Shown one piece after another: positions 20,105 to 28,237 of a stretch of DNA of 50,592 bases (position 1 is its first letter; each line of letters begins with the position of its first letter). Position numbers and translations under genes: made by a program. The DNA is from Eikenella sp. (GTDB lineage Bacteria > Pseudomonadota > Gammaproteobacteria > Burkholderiales > Neisseriaceae). The notes under the pieces were generated by a model that was not told where the DNA came from, ran no database searches, and was given only the letters and a program-made list of their open reading frames with translations. The stretch covers positions 1-50,592 of the forward strand of contig JAUMZB010000012.1 in the NCBI GenBank assembly GCA_030528345.1. Direction: 5' to 3'.

Positions 20105-20280
20105 GAGGCCTTTGCATCCCCCATCTGCGGCGTATTTCTGCGTTGTGCGTTCATGCCCCAGGGGTACTGCTCGCCCGCTTGCCTATCGTGTGATATGCCT
20201 GCCCTACGGGATTCCCCGGTCACGGCCGCTGCGCTGCTACGCTTTGAACTACACCGCAGATGGGGGGTTGCACAGGCCTC
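20105..20280. mobile_element. 176-bp MITE-like element, copy 2 (inverted relative to copy 1)
   Basis: The ends GAGGCCTTTGCATCCCCC (from 20105) and the complement of GAGGCCTGTGCAACCCCC (to 20280) form imperfect inverted repeats of about 26 bases, continuing inward through ATCTGCGG. The interior matches the reverse complement of the element at 10498-10680 in several long blocks, for example TTGCCTATCGTGTGATATG. Sequence divergence suggests an older copy. It lies between htpX and the M23 peptidase gene and encodes nothing convincing. Confidence 0.75.
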
Positions 20281-20321
20281 ATCATATTGTTAGGCGGCGG
20301 CACCGCCTGCCAACTGCTGCT

Positions 20322-21620
20322 TCAATCCATTTGGGCGATGGTTTGGCCGACGCTGCGCAGCGGCGACAAAGTGGCTTCCAAATGCGCCTGTGTCCGGCGG
20401 AACTCGGCCAGCTCCTGCGCATTGAGTTTTTTTGCCGGCAAGGCCACCCCGGCCGGATTGACCGGCTGGCCGTTGAGCCGCACTTCGTAATGCAGGTGCG
20501 GGCCGGTGGAACGGCCGGTGCTGCCGACATAGCCGATGACTTCACCCGCTTCCACGCGCATGCCCGGCGCGGCGGTGGTGGAAAAAGCGCTCATGTGGGC
20601 ATACAGGGTTTCCATGCTGCCGGTGTGGCGCAGCACCACGGTGTTGCCGTAACCGCCTTTCCAGCCGCGGAATGCCACCACGCCGGCGGAAGGCGCGCGG
20701 ATCGGCGTGCCGGTAGGCGCGGCATAATCGATGCCGGTGTGCATGCGCAGACCGCCCAATACGGGGTGGATGCGCATGCCGTAAGGCGAGCTGATGCGGC
20801 TGCCCGCCACCGGCTGGGTTTCGAAACCTTTCTTCAAAGGCCGGCCGTGGGCATCGTAATACTGGCCGCTGCCCGCTTCGCCGAAATAATAGGCACGATA
20901 CAGCTCGCCTTTGTGGGTGATTTCGGCACTCAAAATATCGCCGGTGGCCAGCTCCTGACCGCGGAAATACATGCTGTCATAAAGCACGCGCACGGTGTCG
21001 CCGCGCGCCAATTGGTTCAAATCCAAGCTGTCGCTGAAAATTTCTTTGAGCGCTTCGCGCACTTCCACCGGAATGCCGGCCTGCGCCAACGAGCCGGTGA
21101 GCGAAGACTTGATAACGACGGCTTTCAGGCTGGGCATGGTTTCGGTTTGCACTTCGCCCACTTGGGCGCGCCAATGGCCGTCGGCCAGCTCGAGCGCAAT
21201 CAGGTTGCGCTCGCCGTTGTCGTCGTCGTTGAAAAACTGCACTCGGGTGGGGTTGCCGCGTGTGTCGATCTGCATGCTGATTACCTGATCGGGGCGCAGC
21301 TGCAGCAATTTGGTGTCGATGGGGCTTTCGCGCAGAATGTTTTGGATGTGGCGCTCGTCGATGCCGAAACGGCCCAAAACCAAGCTGAGGTTGTCGCCCG
21401 CCTGAACCACTTCGTCGCGCCAATAGCTGGCGGCCGGCGGGGTGCCGCGGACATAAACGGAAGGCAGGGTTTCCAACACCCGTTTACTTTCATAAACGGG
21501 CTCGGGCTCGGATTGGCCGGTCAGCGCGTAGGCGGCAACCATGCCGCTGAAAGGCAGTACGGCGGCCAGCAGAGCCAGACGGATGCTGCGTCGGCGCCGT
21601 ATAGATTGTGAATCGGTCAT
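20322..21620 (-). CDS. M23-family (LytM) murein DD-endopeptidase, membrane-anchored
   Basis: A periplasmic peptidoglycan hydrolase that cuts peptide cross-links. The 432-residue protein begins with a basic segment and an uncleaved-looking membrane anchor (LALLAAVLPFSGMVAAYAL, about 15-33). A LysM-like/OapA-type region (WRDEVVQAGDNLSLVLGRFG) and a middle domain follow, then a LytM domain with zinc ligands in MHTGIDYAAP (His294, Asp298) and GPHLHYE (His375, His377). The layout matches the meningococcal NMB0315 endopeptidase and E. coli MepM. ATG 21620 has AGGAA upstream. Confidence 0.9.
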   Translation of the reverse strand: MTDSQSIRRRRSIRLALLAAVLPFSGMVAAYALTGQSEPEPVYESKRVLETLPSVYVRGTPPAASYWRDEVVQAGDNLSLVLGRFGIDERHIQNILRESPIDTKLLQLRPDQVISMQIDTRGNPTRVQFFNDDDNGERNLIALELADGHWRAQVGEVQTETMPSLKAVVIKSSLTGSLAQAGIPVEVREALKEIFSDSLDLNQLARGDTVRVLYDSMYFRGQELATGDILSAEITHKGELYRAYYFGEAGSGQYYDAHGRPLKKGFETQPVAGSRISSPYGMRIHPVLGGLRMHTGIDYAAPTGTPIRAPSAGVVAFRGWKGGYGNTVVLRHTGSMETLYAHMSAFSTTAAPGMRVEAGEVIGYVGSTGRSTGPHLHYEVRLNGQPVNPAGVALPAKKLNAQELAEFRRTQAHLEATLSPLRSVGQTIAQMD

Positions 21621-21922
21621 GCGTATTCCTGTGGCCGGGCTTCAACCGGCGGTACTTCGAGGCAGTCCGGAAAACTGCGGGCCGGGCAAAGCGCATTGAG
21701 GATCGGGCTGGCGTTTGCACCGACAAAACAATCGGTTCGTCTAGCAATAACGATGCCATTTTAAGCCCGAAAGCCGGCCCGACCTCGCTGATTTTGCGGC
21801 ATTTTACCTAGCAGGCGGACAGGTAAATACGGATGAATTTCGTGTTAACAAAGACTTCAGGCAGCCTGCACAGCGAAACCGGGCCACCTGAAAAAATATG
21901 TAAATATGAATTTAGCGCAATT
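21621..21922. other. Intergenic region between M23 peptidase and YihY-type genes
   Basis: About 300 bases without a supportable gene. It must hold the promoter of the M23 gene (minus strand). A variant DUS complement (TTCAGGCAGCCT) occurs at about 21857, with a degenerate partner near 21886. Confidence 0.6.
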
Positions 21923-23194
21923 TTATGCTTTCTTCCCCCCCTCTTCGGCGACGAAAACAGGCAGCGCCACATCGGGGGCTGACTCTGCGCGGCAGATAAA
22001 TTCCGCCAACGTCATGTCGGCGGCTTGCAGCGCCGGCTCCATCACCTGCCGGACGGCACGGCCGACATCGTCATTTTGGTTGTCGCTGCTGCGGTAAACA
22101 AACAGGCTGAACAACTCCCCCACGCGGATGTGCTCCGGCGCGGTTTTCAACAGCCAGCCGCCGTGCCGGCTCTGCGTGATGTAGCCTTTCTGAGCCAGCT
22201 TTTCCAACAAATCGCCCAGTTCGTCGTAACCCATATTGATGTGGCTGCGGAAGGCTTGGATTTTGATGCTCCGGCCTTGGTCTTGCGCCTGGCTGAGCAG
22301 TAGCAGTACCTTCAGCACATCGTCGAAACGGCCGCCGTTGCCGAACTCGCGGCGGAAGGCATCGCCTTCCCAATAAGACAGCGAAGCGGTCAGCAGCGCA
22401 CCGGTGAGAATGACCATCCACATCAGGTTGAGCCACAACAGGAAAATCGGAATGGCGGCAAAGGTGCCGTACACCAGCTGGTAGCTGTTGAAGTTGCCCA
22501 CATAAAAGGCGAAGCCCCGCCGCAACAGTTCCAAACCGACCGCTGCCGCAACCGCGCCGATCAGGGCATGACGGGCCGGCACGAAACGCGCCGGCACCAG
22601 CTTATAGAGCAGCCACAAAGCGGCGGTGGCGCCCGCCAGCGACACCAGCAGCTGTACGGCATTGGCCAGCAGCGGATAGTGCAGATAAAAACCGGTCCGC
22701 GCCCACACCACGCCCCAAGTCGACATGCCGATGCCCAACACCAGCGGGCCGAGACTGAGCAGCGCCCAATACACCAGCAAACGGGTCAGCACATTGCGCG
22801 TGCTGCCCACCCGCCAGATTTGGTTGAAGGTGCGCTCGATGGTTTGGATCAGCATCAGCGAGGTCACCATCATCATGATGATGCCGATGGCAGTCAGCTT
22901 ACTGGCCTGATCCCGAAACTGAAACAGGTATTCGCTCACCGCATCGGCACCGGCCGGCATCAGGGTTTGCGTGATCAGCTGGTTGAACTGGGCGGAAACG
23001 TCGGCAAACATGGGAAAGGCAGACACCACCACCAGCATCACCGTAATCAGCGGCACCAGAGCCAGCAGGGTGGTAAAGGTGAGGCTGGAGGAGACCTGCG
23101 GCACGTTCACTTCGTTGAAGCGGTCGTAAAGAAAGCGGGCAAAGGCCCAAGAACGGCTCCGGCCGAAGCGCTGAAACGATTTTTTCAATGGCAT
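21923..23194 (-). CDS. YihY/virulence factor BrkB-family inner-membrane protein
   Basis: A 423-residue protein with six membrane helices in its N-terminal two thirds, including the family hallmarks VPQVSSSLTFTTLLALVPL and the AAIPIFLLWLNLMWMVILTGALL segment. The C-terminal part (about 280-410) is a soluble winged-helix-like extension seen in neisserial and other proteobacterial members. E. coli YihY was once called RNase BN, but that assignment is not supported. The role is unknown. I start at ATG 23194 (MPLKKSFQRFG), the normal N-terminus, with AGAAAG upstream. Confidence 0.88.
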   Translation of the reverse strand: MPLKKSFQRFGRSRSWAFARFLYDRFNEVNVPQVSSSLTFTTLLALVPLITVMLVVVSAFPMFADVSAQFNQLITQTLMPAGADAVSEYLFQFRDQASKLTAIGIIMMMVTSLMLIQTIERTFNQIWRVGSTRNVLTRLLVYWALLSLGPLVLGIGMSTWGVVWARTGFYLHYPLLANAVQLLVSLAGATAALWLLYKLVPARFVPARHALIGAVAAAVGLELLRRGFAFYVGNFNSYQLVYGTFAAIPIFLLWLNLMWMVILTGALLTASLSYWEGDAFRREFGNGGRFDDVLKVLLLLSQAQDQGRSIKIQAFRSHINMGYDELGDLLEKLAQKGYITQSRHGGWLLKTAPEHIRVGELFSLFVYRSSDNQNDDVGRAVRQVMEPALQAADMTLAEFICRAESAPDVALPVFVAEEGGKKA

Positions 23195-23277
23195 GCGGTC
23201 TTTCTGTGTTGTGTGCGGATAAAAATAATAGGACAGCCCCAATGCTTGCCCATTATGGAGATCAAGCCCGTAAAATC

Positions 23278-23289
23278 AGGCTACCTGAA
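23278..23289 (+). repeat. DNA uptake sequence (single copy)
   Basis: Exact AGGCTACCTGAA between the YihY-type gene and transaldolase. A degenerate facing partner (TTCAATCAGCCT, about 23297) could form a weak hairpin. Confidence 0.8.
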
Positions 23290-23355
23290 GGTTTTTCAAT
23301 CAGCCTGAACAAGTTTGGCCGTCGCTTGCCGCCTACGGCCTTGATGGTTGCGCCC

Positions 23356-23390
23356 CACAGGCTGCCTGAAAGGCTTTCGGGCAGCCTGTG
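23356..23390. terminator. DUS-pair hairpin after transaldolase
   Basis: A 17-bp stem (23356-23372 with 23374-23390) with one wobble, made of variant DUS AGGCTGCCTGAA and a degenerate complement. It is 12 bases beyond the tal stop on the minus strand. Confidence 0.7.
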
Positions 23391-23401
23391 CAAACACCCG
23401 C

Positions 23402-24457
23402 CTAAACCAGCGGAGCCAACAGCCGTTCGAAAGCGGCCGCAAACTGTTGCAGGCCGTCGTCCTGCAAACGGGCGGCCAACACTTCCACGTCCACCCCCAA
23501 AGCGGCCACTTCGGCCAACACCGCCTCGGCCTCGGCCACAGACTGCACCAAACCCGCCTCTGCCCGTCCGTGCGCCAAGAAAGCCTTGAGGGTGGCCTCC
23601 GGCACGGTATTTACTGTCTGCATGCCGATTAAGCTGTCTACATACAGCGTGTCCGGATAAGCCGGATTTTTCACGCCGGTACTGGCCCACAGCAGGCGGG
23701 GCACCTGAGCGCCCTGCTGCTGCAGAGCCAACCAGTCGGGCGCGGAAAAAACCTGCTGCCAGTCGCGGTAGGCCGCTTTGGCCAGCGCAATCGCGGTTTT
23801 CCCCTGCAAATGTGCCGGCAGGGTGGCATCCAGCGCCGCATCGATGCGCGAAATAAAGAAACTGGCCACCACCTGAATCCCGGCCAAGCTGCCGCCCGCA
23901 CGCTGCCGCGCCTGCAAACCCTCCGCATAAGCCGCGTAGGCCGCACGCACCCGGCGGCGCGAAAACAGCAGGGTCAGGTTCACATTGATGCCTTCGGCCA
24001 CCAAAAAGGTTAAGGCGGTCAGGCCGGCATCGGTGGCCGGCACCTTGATCATGGCATTCGGGCGCTTGATCCAAGCCCACAGCCTTTTCGCCTCCGCCAC
24101 CGTACCTCCCGCATCGTGGGCCAGCTCCGGCGCCACCTCCAAGCTGACCAAGCCGCCGCTGCCGCCGGAAGCCTCGTATTCGGCCAGACACACATCGCAG
24201 GCGGCCTGCACGTCGGCCACAGCCAGCGTTTCGTAACGCGCTTTCGGGCTCAAGTCGCGCTGTTTGAGCTGCGCCACCGCTTCCGCATAGCAGGCATCAG
24301 AGGCAAACGCTTTCTCGAAAATAGCCGGATTGGAGGTCACGCCGCCCACACCTTGGCGCAGCAAATCGGCCAAGCCGCCGCTGCGGATCAGCGAACGCGA
24401 AAGATTGTCCAACCAGATTTGTTGGCCGTGTTGTTTGACTTCCTGCAAAATGCCCAT
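23402..24457 (-). CDS. tal: Transaldolase
   Basis: Transfers a dihydroxyacetone unit in the non-oxidative pentose phosphate pathway. The 351-residue length and sequence fit the long TalB-like subgroup. Visible motifs are [10 protein letters not shown] (41-50) and IKVPATDAG with the Schiff-base Lys138, plus [12 protein letters not shown] 24457 ([11 protein letters not shown]) is preferred over ATG 24487 because the protein begins like other neisserial Tal proteins and AGGTCGGGA precedes it. kdsD starts 74 bases away on the opposite strand; the tal-kdsD pairing is also found in Neisseria. Confidence 0.94.
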   Translation of the reverse strand: MGILQEVKQHGQQIWLDNLSRSLIRSGGLADLLRQGVGGVTSNPAIFEKAFASDACYAEAVAQLKQRDLSPKARYETLAVADVQAACDVCLAEYEASGGSGGLVSLEVAPELAHDAGGTVAEAKRLWAWIKRPNAMIKVPATDAGLTALTFLVAEGINVNLTLLFSRRRVRAAYAAYAEGLQARQRAGGSLAGIQVVASFFISRIDAALDATLPAHLQGKTAIALAKAAYRDWQQVFSAPDWLALQQQGAQVPRLLWASTGVKNPAYPDTLYVDSLIGMQTVNTVPEATLKAFLAHGRAEAGLVQSVAEAEAVLAEVAALGVDVEVLAARLQDDGLQQFAAAFERLLAPLV

Positions 24458-24530
24458 AAAATCCCGACCTCCGTAAAGCGTTTTCAAAGCGCAAAGAACT
24501 TACCCGATTCCGGCTGCCGCCGCAAGCCGG

Positions 24531-25523
24531 ATGCCGAAAGCCCCTATGACCACCGATCCGCAATCCTGCCTCAGCTGGGCCCGCGAAGTGCTCGCCATCG
24601 AAGCCGACGCCCTCCGCGCCCTTGCCGATGACCTCGACCACAACTTCCACCTCGCCTGCCGCGCCGTTTTAGACTGTCCCGGCCGCGTGGTGGTGAGCGG
24701 CATGGGCAAAAGCGGCCACATCGGCCGCAAAATCGCCGCCACCCTGGCCTCCACCGGTACGCCGGCCTTTTTCGTCCACCCGGCCGAAGCGGCACACGGC
24801 GATTTGGGCATGATTGTGGACGGCGATGTGGTGCTGGCGATTTCCAACTCCGGCGAAAGCGACGAACTCCTCGCCATCATGCCGGCGCTCAAGCGCAAAA
24901 ACGCCACCCTGATCGCCGTAACCGGCCGTCCCGAATCCACGCTGGCGCGGCACGCCGACATCCACTTAACCGTGGCCGTACCGCAGGAAGCCTGCCCGCA
25001 CGGCCTCGCCCCCACCAGCAGCACCACGGCGGCGCTTGCTTTGGGTGATGCGCTGGCGGTGGCCCTGCTGCGCGCCCGCGCCTTCACACCCGACGACTTC
25101 GCCCTCAGCCACCCGGCCGGCAGCCTGGGCAAACGCCTGCTGCTGCACGTATCGGACGTGATGCATCGCGGCGAAGAACTGCCCGTGGTACAGCCCGACA
25201 CCCCGTTTGCCGACCTCATCGTGCGCATGAGCGAAAAAGGCTTGGGCATGGTGGCGGTGGCCGACGAAACAGGCTACCTGAAAGGCATTTTCACCGACGG
25301 CGACCTGCGCCGCCAATTCCAACTCGGCCGCGAACTGCACGGCCTAAAAGCAGCCGACGTGATGGGCAGCCGCCCCAAAACCATCAGTGCCGACAAGCTG
25401 GCCACCGAGGCAGTGAAAACCATGCAGCAAAACCGCGTCAACGGGCTGCTGGTCATCGACGCCGACGGCAGGCTCATCGGCGCGCTGAATATGCACGACC
25501 TGCTGAAAGCCCGCATTGTGTGA
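24531..25523 (+). CDS. kdsD: D-arabinose 5-phosphate isomerase
   Basis: Converts ribulose 5-phosphate to arabinose 5-phosphate, the first step of Kdo synthesis for lipooligosaccharide. The 330-residue protein has an N-terminal SIS domain (about 40-175) with GMGKSGHIGRKIAATLASTG and SNSGES, and two CBS domains (about 205-325), each ending in an acidic DGDLRR or MHDLL stretch. An exact DUS (25271-25282) lies inside the gene and encodes GYLK in the first CBS domain. The start may be ATG 24531 or ATG 24546. In Neisseria kdsC and lpt genes follow; here the next genes are foreign-looking, so synteny breaks at this stop codon. Confidence 0.93.
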   Translation: MPKAPMTTDPQSCLSWAREVLAIEADALRALADDLDHNFHLACRAVLDCPGRVVVSGMGKSGHIGRKIAATLASTGTPAFFVHPAEAAHGDLGMIVDGDVVLAISNSGESDELLAIMPALKRKNATLIAVTGRPESTLARHADIHLTVAVPQEACPHGLAPTSSTTAALALGDALAVALLRARAFTPDDFALSHPAGSLGKRLLLHVSDVMHRGEELPVVQPDTPFADLIVRMSEKGLGMVAVADETGYLKGIFTDGDLRRQFQLGRELHGLKAADVMGSRPKTISADKLATEAVKTMQQNRVNGLLVIDADGRLIGALNMHDLLKARIV

Positions 25524-25588
25524 GCCGCTTTGCCTGCGGCTCCCTGAAAAATGGGGCGAACATTGCGTTAATAATTATGATAGCCGCC

Positions 25589-25948
25589 TTACTCTTCAAT
25601 CGGCATACCAAAAAACTTCTCCAATACATCTCGATGGCTATCCAGATAATAATCTGCGACAGACAAGATTTCCGTGCGATGCGGATCGGTTTTGTAGCGT
25701 ACGTTCAAGAAGTCGTTGCCGCCGCCTCTGGCTGGCAGAACCCGATAAATTTCCACGGATTCAATGCCGGATAGCGGAAAAATATTGCAACAATTGCCTG
25801 CGCTCACACCGATTTGCCGATGCGCTTCATCACGCCACAAAACGGCTTTACTGCCAAATTTTCCAGTCAGCAAAGGCGGGCGGCGCTTGACGCGCTGACG
25901 GGTTTTGTAATCGCTATCGATGGCAACCCCCTCCTTTTCAAATAACAA
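25589..25948 (-). CDS. Unrecognised small protein, start codon uncertain or frameshifted
   Basis: The reading frame encodes about 110-119 residues ending VADYYLDSHRDVLEKFFGMPIEE; no family is recognised. It is probably soluble, with a Cys-Cys pair (GNCCNIFPLSG) and a glycine-rich turn (PARGGGNDFLN). The start is a puzzle. A TTG opens the frame at 25948. A strong AAGGAGGGG instead points to an ATC codon at 25921. Removing one T from the T6 tract (25947-25952) would join the frame to ATG 25967/25961 and give MQMTEFLLFEKEGVAIDSD, a natural N-terminus. It follows the gene at 25981 in the same direction, in DNA visibly less GC-rich than the neighbours. Confidence 0.45.
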   Translation of the reverse strand: MLFEKEGVAIDSDYKTRQRVKRRPPLLTGKFGSKAVLWRDEAHRQIGVSAGNCCNIFPLSGIESVEIYRVLPARGGGNDFLNVRYKTDPHRTEILSVADYYLDSHRDVLEKFFGMPIEE

Positions 25949-25980
25949 AAAATTCAGTCATTTGCATGGCGCTTTCGTTT

Positions 25981-26478
25981 TCAATTGGAAAAAGCAGTTC
26001 GGGGGGATTCACGCTCATCGGAAAACGAAATTTCCAAGTTTTGTCTTTCCCGGTCTTTATGGTGGGTCAGTATCACCGAAAGCGTGTCGCTCCAAAACCA
26101 GGAATAATTGTTAGCGGGGTATAAATTCTTGCTTCTCAATGGCAGATTCCTTTCCAATTCCTGGTGAAACCGCCAATAGTCACCGTCTGTCGCCCCTTTT
26201 GTGCTTTTAGCAAAATAAGTGCGGACAGCAATATCGGTGCGTTGCCCGGGCGTGAGGATAAATTCAAAACGCGGAAACAATATATTGCCCACGCGCACGG
26301 GATGCTGACAATAATAATATCCAACTACTTCGCCATCCGAATCGATCGGCACATCCGATGCCACAAACGGCAAGGCGATGACCTTTTTGTAAGTCAATGT
26401 CCACGGAATAAATTGCGTTTCGGGGGATTGCACCTCAAAGCCAAATGAATAATCCGCATGATTTGCCAAAAGCAACAC
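25981..26478 (-). CDS. Unrecognised 165-residue protein in a low-GC accessory pair
   Basis: A soluble, aromatic-rich protein with no signal peptide or membrane helix. Notable stretches are ADYSFGFEVQSPETQFIPW, GYYYCQHPVRVGN and NYSWFWSDTLSVILTHH. I do not recognise a family. The frame begins at GTG 26478, eight bases after AGGAG, with an in-frame stop four codons further upstream. Codon choice is less GC-biased than in flanking genes, which suggests horizontal origin. It lies directly before the other unknown gene (gap of 13-33 bases), so the two probably form one transcript and may act together. Confidence 0.55.
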   Translation of the reverse strand: MLLLANHADYSFGFEVQSPETQFIPWTLTYKKVIALPFVASDVPIDSDGEVVGYYYCQHPVRVGNILFPRFEFILTPGQRTDIAVRTYFAKSTKGATDGDYWRFHQELERNLPLRSKNLYPANNYSWFWSDTLSVILTHHKDRERQNLEISFSDERESPRTAFSN

Positions 26479-26606
26479 AGTGCCCTCTCCTCAGCTCCTC
26501 TCCCAAAGAGAGCCGCACAAGATATGAAATGATTTGTGCAAGAATACGGATTTGCCCGTTGCGGGTCAAAGCGGGGAGCCTGAACCCCATACCGCGCCGA
26601 TTGGGC

Positions 26607-26612
26607 TATAAT
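26607..26612 (+). promoter_or_regulatory. Consensus -10 box upstream of lysP
   Basis: A perfect TATAAT 41 bases before the permease start. No good -35 hexamer is present at the standard distance. Confidence 0.45.
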
Positions 26613-26653
26613 CCGCCGCTTTTTCCATTTTTCTTTCTGCCGCCGAGTTTTCC

Positions 26654-28125
26654 ATGCCTTCCACTCCGCCCGCCGCCGGTGTCCGCCGCCACTTGAAAAC
26701 CCGCCACCTTTCGATGATTGCCATCGGCGGCAGCATCGGCACCGGTCTGTTTATGGCCAGCGGCAGCGCCATTCACGCAGCCGGCCCCGGAGGTGCCCTG
26801 CTGGCCTATGCCGCCATCGGTCTGATGGTCTACTTCCTGATGACCTCGCTGGGCGAAATGGCCACCTATCTGCCCACTTCCGGCTCGTTTGCCACCTATG
26901 CCGCGCGCTTTGTCGACCCTTCGCTGGGCTTTGCCCTGGGCTGGAATTATTGGTTCAACTGGGTGATTACGGTGGCGGCCGATATTTCGATTGCCGCATT
27001 GGTCATCACCTATTGGGAACCGATGCGCTTCCTGCCGCCTTGGGGCTGGAGCCTGCTGTTTTTCGGCCTGATTTTCCTGCTCAACACCTTATCGGTGAAA
27101 GCTTACGGCGAATCCGAATACTGGTTTGCCTTAATCAAAGTGATCACCGTGGGGGTGTTTCTGGCCGTCGGCATGCTCACCATTTTCGGCATTTTGGGCG
27201 GTCAGTATGTGGGCCTGAGCAACTTTACCGCCGGCGATGCGCCGTTTTTGGGCGAGGGTTTTTCCGGCGGCTTCTTACCGCGCTGGGCGTGTTTCTGATT
27301 GCCGGCTTCTCTTTCCAAGGCACAGAACTGATCGGCATCACCGCCGGCGAATCGGAAAACCCTCAGCACAGCATTCCCAAAGCCGTCAAACAGGTGTTCT
27401 GGCGCATTCTGATTTTCTATGTGCTGGCGATTTTGGTGATCGGCCTGCTGATACCCTATACCAGCCCCGATCTTTTGGGCGCCGATGTGGACGAAATCGC
27501 CAAGTCCCCGTTCACCCTAGTGTTCGAACGCGCCGGTCTGGCTTTCGCCGCAGCCGTAATGAACGCGGTGATTCTGTCGTCGATATTATCGGCCGGCAAT
27601 TCTGGCCTGTACGCTTCCACCCGCATGCTGTATGCCATGGGCAAAAGCGGCATGGCTTATCCCGTGTTCGGCTTGGTCAATGTGCGCGGCGTACCGATAC
27701 TCGCCCTGCTGGCCACCGGCACTGTGGCGCTGCTGATTTTTCTGGTGCAGATGGTGAGTGACGGCGCTTACGAATACATCGTGGCCGCTTCCGGCCTCAC
27801 CGGCTTTATTGCCTGGCTGGGCATCGCCCTGAGCCACTACCGCTTCCGCCGCGCCTATACGGCCCAAGGCGGAAAGCCGGAAGATTTGGCGTACCGCGCC
27901 AAATGGTTCCCCTTCGGCCCGCTGCTGGCCTTGGCGCTGTGCGTACTGGTCATCCTCGGCCAAGACACCCAATGGCTGCTGCGCGGCGAATTCGATGCCG
28001 GCCGCCTGCTGATCACTTATATGGGCCTGCCGGTATTTTTCGGCTTCTATCTCTACCACAAGCTGCGTTACCGCACCCGAACACTGCCTTTGAACGAAGT
28101 CAACTTAAACCGTGATGCCGATTAG
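26654..28125 (+). pseudogene. lysP: Lysine-specific permease (AAT/APC family), interrupted by a -1 frameshift
   Basis: A twelve-helix amino-acid/proton symporter closest to LysP. The first frame (26654-27298, 214 codons) carries the APC start region GGSIGTGLFMASG and helices 1-6, then runs into PRWACF and TGA at 27296. The protein resumes one frame back (-1) as TALGVFLIAGFSFQGTELIGITAGESENP and continues to a normal C-terminus at 28125. The break lies between about 27256 and 27285. A missing base in TTCTTACC (27272-27279) would restore GGFLTALGV. A GGGTTTT slippery heptamer also lies in frame at 27256-27262. As written the gene is probably inactive unless frameshifting or a base-call error is involved. 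Confidence 0.8.
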
Positions 28126-28151
28126 ACCAACCCCATCCGCCGTTCCCGCTC

Positions 28152-28163
28152 AGGCTACCTGAA
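28152..28163 (+). repeat. DNA uptake sequence (single copy)
   Basis: Exact DUS just after the lysP stop, 35 bases before the paired DUS hairpin. Confidence 0.85.
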
Positions 28164-28182
28164 AACCAAACGGCCGCAAAAC

Positions 28183-28220
28183 ATCAAGGCTACCTGAAAT
28201 GTTTTTCAGGTAGCCTTGAT
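28183..28220. terminator. DUS-pair hairpin between convergent lysP and mdh
   Basis: A perfect 17-bp stem (28183-28199 with 28204-28220) with a 4-base loop, containing two exact facing DUS. It is placed to terminate both genes. Confidence 0.85.
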
Positions 28221-28237
28221 TCAATCGGATGGCGCGA

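Noticed and set aside
19969..20223. 85-codon upstream extension of htpX
   Set aside because: It crosses a DUS hairpin and MITE DNA; the GTG at 19968 gives the normal HtpX N-terminus.
21013..21025. GGTTCAAATCC, resembling a tRNA T-loop
   Set aside because: It lies inside the M23 peptidase gene and there is no acceptor, D or anticodon arm around it.
20103..21611. 502-codon plus-strand frame running through MITE copy 2 and antisense to the M23 peptidase
   Set aside because: It begins in repeat DNA and then mirrors the peptidase gene, which has clear domains on the minus strand.
27256..27262. Calling lysP a certain programmed frameshift
   Set aside because: The peptide between the heptamer and the resumed homology (FFRRLL) fits LysP less well than a single missing base further on, so programmed slippage is only one option.
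28152..28220. Closely spaced repeats that could suggest a CRISPR array
   Set aside because: The repeats are 12-base DUS, partly in inverted orientation, with no regular spacers and no cas genes.
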